Positions 5,717 to 10,501 of a stretch of 10,501 bases of DNA are shown in pieces. Source of the stretch: Pseudomonadota bacterium (GTDB taxonomy: Bacteria > Pseudomonadota > Gammaproteobacteria > Xanthomonadales > Rhodanobacteraceae); assembly GCA_018241165.1 (NCBI GenBank), contig JAFEEK010000485.1, positions 1 to 10,501 on the forward strand. The letters run 5' to 3'. Made by a program: the position numbers and the translations under genes. Position 1 is the first letter of the stretch. The number at the start of each line of letters is the position of its first letter. The notes beneath the pieces were generated by a model that was not told where the DNA came from, did no database searches, and saw only the letters and a program-made list of their open reading frames with translations.

Positions 5717-8700
5717 ATGAATCTCGCTGGCGGGTTCCGCTTTTCATCCAGCCTGGTAGCCATTCTGGATGCCAGCGACGGGCGGGTTGTGGACATCAAT
5801 CCCGCGCTGCTGGACGAGCTGGGATATCGCCGCGAAGACATCGTCGGCAAGCGCTCCATCGAGCTCGGCTTCTGGCCGAATCCAGGGATACGCGCCACGA
5901 TCTGGGCGCAACTGCGCAGCGAGCACAGGGTTTGCGGCGAGCGCGTGACGTTTCGCACGCGCTCCGGCACGCAGCGTGCCGCGTTGCTGTTCTGCGAATT
6001 GTTCGAGCAGGACGGCGCCCGTTTTGCATTCGCGGTGTTTCAGCTCGTGCGCGATGCGGATGCGGGCGAACTGCCATCCACACTCGATCCTGGCAGCTAC
6101 CACGCCTTGTTTCTGGCGGCAGCCGAAGGCTTGTATCGCAGCCTTCCGGATGGCGGCTGGATCGATGTCAACCCGGCGATGGCGCGCCTGTTCGGTTACG
6201 AGTCGGCGGCGCAAATGCTGGCCGAAACGAGCACGCTGCCGGTCCGCCAGTTCTACGCGGATGTCGAGCGCACGCAGGAACTGTATGCCTTGCTGGATGC
6301 GCGTGGCCAATTCGAAAACCAGCGAGCGCGAATCCGTCGGCGCGACGGAACCTTGGCATGGATCGTGGAAAGCGCTCGCCGCGTGACCGACGCGGACGGC
6401 CGCATCCTGTTCTACGAAGGATCGATTACCGATATTTCGGAGCAGGTCCGCGCCGAAGACCGCCTGCGCCAGTCCGAATCGATGTACCGCACCCTGGTCG
6501 ACAGCAGCCACGACGGTGTCTTCCTGATCCGCCACGATGGCACCATCGGTTTCATCAACGAGGCGATGGCGCAAACCCTGGGTTACCGAGCCGGGGAATT
6601 GATCGGCACCAGCTATCTGAAATTGATCGCTCCGGAAGCGCTGCCCGAACAGATGGTTCGCCGCAACGAACGCGCCAGCGGCTCGTACGCGGTGCAAACC
6701 TACGATACGGTCATGCAGCGCAAGGACGGCACGCGCAGGCTGCTGCACGTGCACGCCGGGGCGGTCGACTACGAGGGCGAGGTCGCCAGTACCGGCACGG
6801 CGCGCGATGTCACCGAAGAGCATCGCCAGCGGGAGGCGCTGGAGTGGGCCGAACGTACTTACCGCGAGCTGTTCCAGAGCGCGGTGTCGGGCATGTTTCG
6901 ATCGCACATGGATGGGCGCATCGTTGCCTGCAACGATGCCTTCGCGCATATTCTGGGCTACGCCGATGCTGCGGAACTTCTCGCCTGCGGGCGCAGCATA
7001 GGCGACGTGTATGCCAATCCCGACAGTCGCAAGTACGTGCTTGCGCAGCTCGCCGCCAGCCGCGATCCGGTGACGTTCGAATTCGATGCGCGGCGCAAGG
7101 ATGGCAGCATCATCCCCACGGAAGTCCGTGCACAGGCAATCCGCGACAACGAGGGCAGGATCGTGTGGACCGAGGGTTCCGCGCAGGATATCAGCGCGCG
7201 CCGTCGCGCCGAAATTGCGCTCAAGGATTCCGAGGCGCGTTATCGCACCCTGGTCGAACACAGCCAGGTTGGCGTGTACATGATGCTCGAAGACCGCTAC
7301 ACCTACGTCAACGGCGCGTTTGCCGCCTTGTTCGGGTATCGCGAAGAGGAACTGGTCGGCGCCAATTTCCGCCTGCTCGTTCCGCCCGAGTCGATTGAAC
7401 ACCAGGAAGACCGCTACCGTCGCCGCAGCGTGGGCGAGCCGAGCAATGGCGACTACTGCATCGTGTTGATGCGCAAGGACGGAGCGCGCATACAGGTCGT
7501 GGTCAGCGCCGGCCAGGTGGAGATGAACGGCAAGCGTTACACCAGCGGCACGATCCGCGACGTTACCGCGCAATTGCGCGTGCAGCACGAACTGGAACAC
7601 AACGCATCGCACGACCAGTTGACCGGCTTGTCCAATCGCGTGTTCTTCGAGCGCCAGCTCGAACAGGCGATCGCGCACGCGCACGCGAGTGGCGATTACC
7701 ACTACGCGGTGCTGTTCCTCGACCTGGACGGATTCAAACTGGTCAACGACAGCCTCGGCCATGCTTCGGGCGACGATCTGCTGATGCAGATCGCCGAAAC
7801 CTTGAGCGCGAATCTGGGTAGCCAATGCCTCGTCGCGCGTTACGGCGGCGACGAGTTCACCCTGTTGCCGCACGGCGCATGTCCGCGCGGGCGCGCCGAA
7901 CAACTGGCCCAGCGCGTGCTCGCACTGCTGGCCGGGTCGTTCGAGGTTCGTGGCCACCGCGTGTTTTCCGGAGCCAGCGTCGGTGTCGTGCTCGGTCACG
8001 CCGATTACCAGTCGCCGGACCAGTTGTTGCGCGATGCCGATACCGCCATGTATCGCGCCAAGGCCGGCGGCAAGTCGGCCTATGTCATTTTCGACGACGC
8101 CATGCACGCGGCCGCGCGCGAGCGCCTGAAGCTGGAAACGGACCTGCGTTTTGCCGTCGAACGCGGCGAATTCCGCATCTTCCACCAGCCCATCGTGGAT
8201 CTGCGCAACGGCCGCGTACAGGGTTTCGAGGCGCTGGTGCGCTGGGAACATCCGCAGCGCGGCTTGCTGTTGCCGAACGAGTTTCTCGAAGTCGCCGGTG
8301 AAACCGGAACCCTGGTTGCAATGGACTGGTGGGTGCTGGAGCAAGTCTGCCAGAACCTTCTGCGCTGGCAGCGGCGCATGCCGGCGCATGCGCGCCTGCG
8401 CGCCAGCGTCAACGTCGATGACCGCCAGTTTGCCGATCCGAACCTGATCGAACATTTGCGCAGCGTGTTGCGGCGTACCGGCGCGGATCCTTCCACGCTG
8501 GCGCTGGAGATCACCGAAACCGTGTTCCGACGCGGTCGCGAGGAAGCGGCGCAAACGTTGCATGGCCTCAAGCAACTGGGCGTGTCGCTCGTGGTCGACG
8601 ATTTCGGAACCGGCTACTCGTCGCTGGATTCGTTTGCCGATTCGCCGTTCGATGCCCTGAAAATCGACCGCAGCTTCGTCCGCGACATGGTGACGAATTT

Positions 8701-8932
8701 CCGCCACCGCGCGATCGTGCGCACGATCGCCGCGTTCGCCGAAGACATGCGCCTTGACCTGATCGCCGAAGGCGTGGAAACCGCCGAACAGGCCGATTTG
8801 CTGCGCGACCTGGGCTGCACCGTGGCGCAGGGTTTCCTGTATGCGCCGGCACTGCCGCCGGGTGAGTTCGAAGCACTGCTCGAGCGCGGGTTTGCGCGGC
8901 AGAACGATTCTCCGCCGTCGGCGGTTGCGTAA
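5717..8932 (+). CDS. Five-PAS GGDEF-EAL cyclic-di-GMP signalling protein
   Basis: A 1,071-residue protein with no signal peptide or membrane helix, so probably cytoplasmic. Domains in order: PAS1 (about 8-112), PAS2 (125-245), PAS3 (253-368), PAS4 (380-495), PAS5 (505-620), GGDEF (625-790) and EAL (805-1055). The diguanylate cyclase signature is RYGGDEF (708-714) with FLDLDGFKLVNDSLGH upstream. The RxxD inhibitory site expected 5 residues ahead is absent (GSQC at 701-704). The phosphodiesterase residues appear complete: EAL 838-840, Asn899, Glu931, DDFGTG 961-966, Lys982, Glu1018 and Gln1038. Both activities are therefore possible; which dominates, and what the PAS domains sense, cannot be read here. 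PAS2/PAS4 and PAS3/PAS5 resemble each other as pairs. The ATG at 5717 is chosen because PAS1 follows at once and a promoter lies just upstream. Its purine run GGGGGA (5710-5715) is unusually close to the start. It is divergent from msrP and precedes serC. Confidence 0.95.
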   Translation: MNLAGGFRFSSSLVAILDASDGRVVDINPALLDELGYRREDIVGKRSIELGFWPNPGIRATIWAQLRSEHRVCGERVTFRTRSGTQRAALLFCELFEQDGARFAFAVFQLVRDADAGELPSTLDPGSYHALFLAAAEGLYRSLPDGGWIDVNPAMARLFGYESAAQMLAETSTLPVRQFYADVERTQELYALLDARGQFENQRARIRRRDGTLAWIVESARRVTDADGRILFYEGSITDISEQVRAEDRLRQSESMYRTLVDSSHDGVFLIRHDGTIGFINEAMAQTLGYRAGELIGTSYLKLIAPEALPEQMVRRNERASGSYAVQTYDTVMQRKDGTRRLLHVHAGAVDYEGEVASTGTARDVTEEHRQREALEWAERTYRELFQSAVSGMFRSHMDGRIVACNDAFAHILGYADAAELLACGRSIGDVYANPDSRKYVLAQLAASRDPVTFEFDARRKDGSIIPTEVRAQAIRDNEGRIVWTEGSAQDISARRRAEIALKDSEARYRTLVEHSQVGVYMMLEDRYTYVNGAFAALFGYREEELVGANFRLLVPPESIEHQEDRYRRRSVGEPSNGDYCIVLMRKDGARIQVVVSAGQVEMNGKRYTSGTIRDVTAQLRVQHELEHNASHDQLTGLSNRVFFERQLEQAIAHAHASGDYHYAVLFLDLDGFKLVNDSLGHASGDDLLMQIAETLSANLGSQCLVARYGGDEFTLLPHGACPRGRAEQLAQRVLALLAGSFEVRGHRVFSGASVGVVLGHADYQSPDQLLRDADTAMYRAKAGGKSAYVIFDDAMHAAARERLKLETDLRFAVERGEFRIFHQPIVDLRNGRVQGFEALVRWEHPQRGLLLPNEFLEVAGETGTLVAMDWWVLEQVCQNLLRWQRRMPAHARLRASVNVDDRQFADPNLIEHLRSVLRRTGADPSTLALEITETVFRRGREEAAQTLHGLKQLGVSLVVDDFGTGYSSLDSFADSPFDALKIDRSFVRDMVTNFRHRAIVRTIAAFAEDMRLDLIAEGVETAEQADLLRDLGCTVAQGFLYAPALPPGEFEALLERGFARQNDSPPSAVA

Positions 8933-8952
8933 CTGTTGCACTGCGGCATAAT
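8925..8952 (+). promoter_or_regulatory. Probable promoter of serC
   Basis: CATAAT (8947-8952) matches the -10 consensus at five of six bases and lies 16 bases after TTGCGT (8925-8930). The -35 box lies inside the last codons of the PAS-GGDEF-EAL gene. The leader to the serC ATG would be about 16 bases and includes the ribosome-binding site TGGAG (8964-8968). This would let serC be expressed apart from the signalling gene. Confidence 0.55.
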
Positions 8953-8974
8953 GAGACTCCCTCTGGAGTCACGC

Positions 8975-10057
8975 ATGAGCCGCACCTACAACTTCAGCGC
9001 CGGTCCCGCGGCGTTGCCGGAATCCGTTCTACGCCGCGCCCAATCCGAGATGCTGGAATGGGGAAAGGCCCGCGCCAGCGTCATGGAAATCAGCCATCGC
9101 GGCAAGGATTTCATTGCCATGGCGCAAAAATCCGAACGCGATTTGCGTACCCTGATGGCCATCCCGGCCAACTACAAAGTGCTGTTCCTGCAGGGCGGTG
9201 CGACGCAACATTTTGCGCAGATTCCGATGAATTTCGCGCGCCGCGACCAGAACGTCGATTACGTCGTCACTGGACATTGGGGCGAGAAGGCGGCGAAGGA
9301 GGCGAAACCGCTGGCGCAGGTGCGCATCGCCGCGAGCGGCGCGGAAAGCAAATTCAGCGCGATCCCGCCGCGCGCGTCGTGGCAACTCGATGCCGATGCC
9401 GCCTACGTCCACTACACGCCGAACGAAACCATCCACGGCGTCGAGTTCCATGACGTTCCCGACGTCGGCGACCTGCCCCTGGTCGCGGACATGTCCTCGA
9501 ACATCCTGTCGCAGCCGGTCGACGTATCGAAGTTCGGCATCATCTACGCCGGCGCGCAGAAGAACATCGGCGCATCGGGCCTCGTGGTGATGATCGTGCG
9601 CGAAGATCTGCTCGCGCGTTGTCCGAAAGACATCCCGAAGATCTTCAACTACGCCGAACACGCCGCGAACGAATCCATGCTCAATACGCCGAATACGTTC
9701 GGCTGGTATCTCGCCGGTCTGGTGTTCGAATGGTTGCTGGAAAACGGTGGCGTTGCCGCGATGGGCGAACGCAACCGCGCCAAAGCCAGCCTTCTTTATG
9801 GCTATATCGATAGTTCGAATTTCTACAAGAATCCGGTGGAAAAATCCGCGCGTTCGTGGATGAATGTGCCGTTCACGCTGCCGCGCGAAGAACTCGACGC
9901 GGCGTTCCTGAAAGAAGCCGAAGCAGCGGGTCTGATGGCGCTCAAGGGCCATCGCGCCGTCGGCGGCATGCGCGCGTCGCTCTACAACGCGATGCCGCTG
10001 GAAGGCGTGCAAGCGCTGGTCGGTTTCATGCGGGATTTTTCGGCGAGGAACGGCTGA
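8975..10057 (+). CDS. serC: Phosphoserine aminotransferase
   Basis: A PLP enzyme, 360 residues (normal length), that converts 3-phosphohydroxypyruvate and glutamate to 3-phosphoserine, the second step of serine synthesis; in many bacteria it also acts in pyridoxal phosphate synthesis. Recognised motifs: YNFSAGPAALP (5-15), SHRGKDF (40-46), LQGGATQHF (72-80), TPNETIHG (148-155), ADMSSNILS (171-179), YAGAQKNIGASG (191-202) with Lys196 as the PLP-binding residue, NTPNTFGWYL (237-246) and GHRAVGGMRASLYNAMP (325-341). ATG at 8975 is chosen over an upstream in-frame ATG at 8936 because TGGAG lies 6 bases ahead and the family N-terminus begins there. Its stop overlaps the serA start by one base (TGATG), so the two enzymes for consecutive steps are coupled. 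Confidence 0.97.
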   Translation: MSRTYNFSAGPAALPESVLRRAQSEMLEWGKARASVMEISHRGKDFIAMAQKSERDLRTLMAIPANYKVLFLQGGATQHFAQIPMNFARRDQNVDYVVTGHWGEKAAKEAKPLAQVRIAASGAESKFSAIPPRASWQLDADAAYVHYTPNETIHGVEFHDVPDVGDLPLVADMSSNILSQPVDVSKFGIIYAGAQKNIGASGLVVMIVREDLLARCPKDIPKIFNYAEHAANESMLNTPNTFGWYLAGLVFEWLLENGGVAAMGERNRAKASLLYGYIDSSNFYKNPVEKSARSWMNVPFTLPREELDAAFLKEAEAAGLMALKGHRAVGGMRASLYNAMPLEGVQALVGFMRDFSARNG

Positions 10058-10501
10058 TGTTCGCAATCCAGACCCTCAACAACATCTCGCGCAACGGCCT
10101 CGATCGCCTGCCCGCGAACTTGTACTCGGTGGCGAACGATGTCGCCGATCCGGATGCGATCCTGCTGCGTTCGGCGGACATGCACGGCAAGCCGCTGGCG
10201 GCGTCGATCAAGGCAGTGGCGCGCGCCGGAGCGGGCACGAACAATATCCCCGTCGCCGAATTCAGCAAGCGCGGCGTGCCGGTGTTCAATGCGCCGGGCG
10301 CGAACGCGAACGCGGTCAAGGAGCTGGTCGTCGCCGGCATGTTGATCGCCGCGCGCAACCTCGATGCGGCGCTTGCCTTTGTCGGGGCGCTGGACGGCAG
10401 CGGCGACCTGCACCAGAAAGTGGAAGCCGAAAAGAAACGTTTCGTCGGTTCCGAACTTTCCGGCAAGACCCTCGGCGTGGTCGGCCTCGGTGCGATCGGC
10501 G
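10057..10501 (+). CDS. serA: D-3-phosphoglycerate dehydrogenase, N-terminal part
   Basis: It oxidises 3-phosphoglycerate to 3-phosphohydroxypyruvate with NAD, the first committed step of serine synthesis and the source of the SerC substrate. The visible 148 residues show the substrate-domain stretch VARAGAGTNNIPV (54-66), FNAPGANANAVKEL (77-90) and the start of the nucleotide-binding domain, SGKTLGVVGLGAIG (135-148), with the GxGxxG motif cut at the window edge. A strong ribosome-binding site, GAGGAA (10045-10050), lies 6 bases before the ATG, inside the end of serC. The C-terminus, and thus any ACT regulatory domain, is not visible. Other 2-hydroxyacid dehydrogenases share the fold, but the RAGAGTNN motif and the serC neighbour favour SerA. 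Confidence 0.93.
   Translation, partial: MFAIQTLNNISRNGLDRLPANLYSVANDVADPDAILLRSADMHGKPLAASIKAVARAGAGTNNIPVAEFSKRGVPVFNAPGANANAVKELVVAGMLIAARNLDAALAFVGALDGSGDLHQKVEAEKKRFVGSELSGKTLGVVGLGAIG

Noticed and set aside
5344..7398. Plus-strand open frame from inside msrP into the PAS gene
   Set aside because: It runs across the msrP-PAS promoter gap and is a shifted reading of the PAS domains, full of Arg and Gly.
5744..8941. Open frame of more than 1,000 codons on the minus strand opposite the PAS-GGDEF-EAL gene
   Set aside because: It shows no recognisable domain, is rich in H, Q, R and V as expected from an antisense reading of GC-rich coding DNA, and covers a gene with clear conserved motifs.

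Overview
The window is about 10.5 kb of GC-rich, densely packed chromosomal DNA. Gene content, codon usage and protein sequence suggest a gammaproteobacterium near the Xanthomonadales/Rhodanobacteraceae. That placement is inference from the look of the proteins and has not been searched. I see no insertion sequence, prophage, CRISPR array, tRNA or rRNA. The longest stretch without a gene is under 200 bases.

Left block, minus strand (1-2934). In transcription order: a small PHA-system family protein, a thiolase with its own TATAAT promoter, a very alanine-rich small lipoprotein followed by a hairpin terminator, and the N-terminal 275 residues of the methylcrotonyl-CoA carboxylase carboxyltransferase subunit, which runs off the left edge. 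The carboxylase (leucine degradation) and the thiolase (acetoacetyl-CoA to acetyl-CoA) fit branched-chain or acyl-CoA catabolism, but they look like separate transcription units.

Middle block (3108-5576). A plus-strand gene encodes a tail-anchored protein with two FHA-like domains. It converges on and overlaps by 11 bp the end of msrQ. msrP and msrQ lie on the minus strand 2 bp apart and form the periplasmic methionine sulfoxide repair system: a molybdenum enzyme plus a heme membrane subunit.

Right block, plus strand (5717-10501). A 1,071-residue soluble cyclic-di-GMP protein carries five PAS domains, then GGDEF and EAL. It is divergent from msrP. serC and the start of serA follow (serine biosynthesis), translationally coupled by a 1-base overlap and preceded by a plausible promoter at the end of the PAS-GGDEF-EAL gene.

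Nothing here is clearly an undescribed system. The points most worth a second look are an A-B-A-B duplication of PAS pairs in the cyclic-di-GMP protein, a 10-bp direct repeat over the thiolase promoter, an FHA pair lacking usual phosphothreonine-contact residues on a membrane tail anchor, and a possible lipobox in the MsrP signal peptide.
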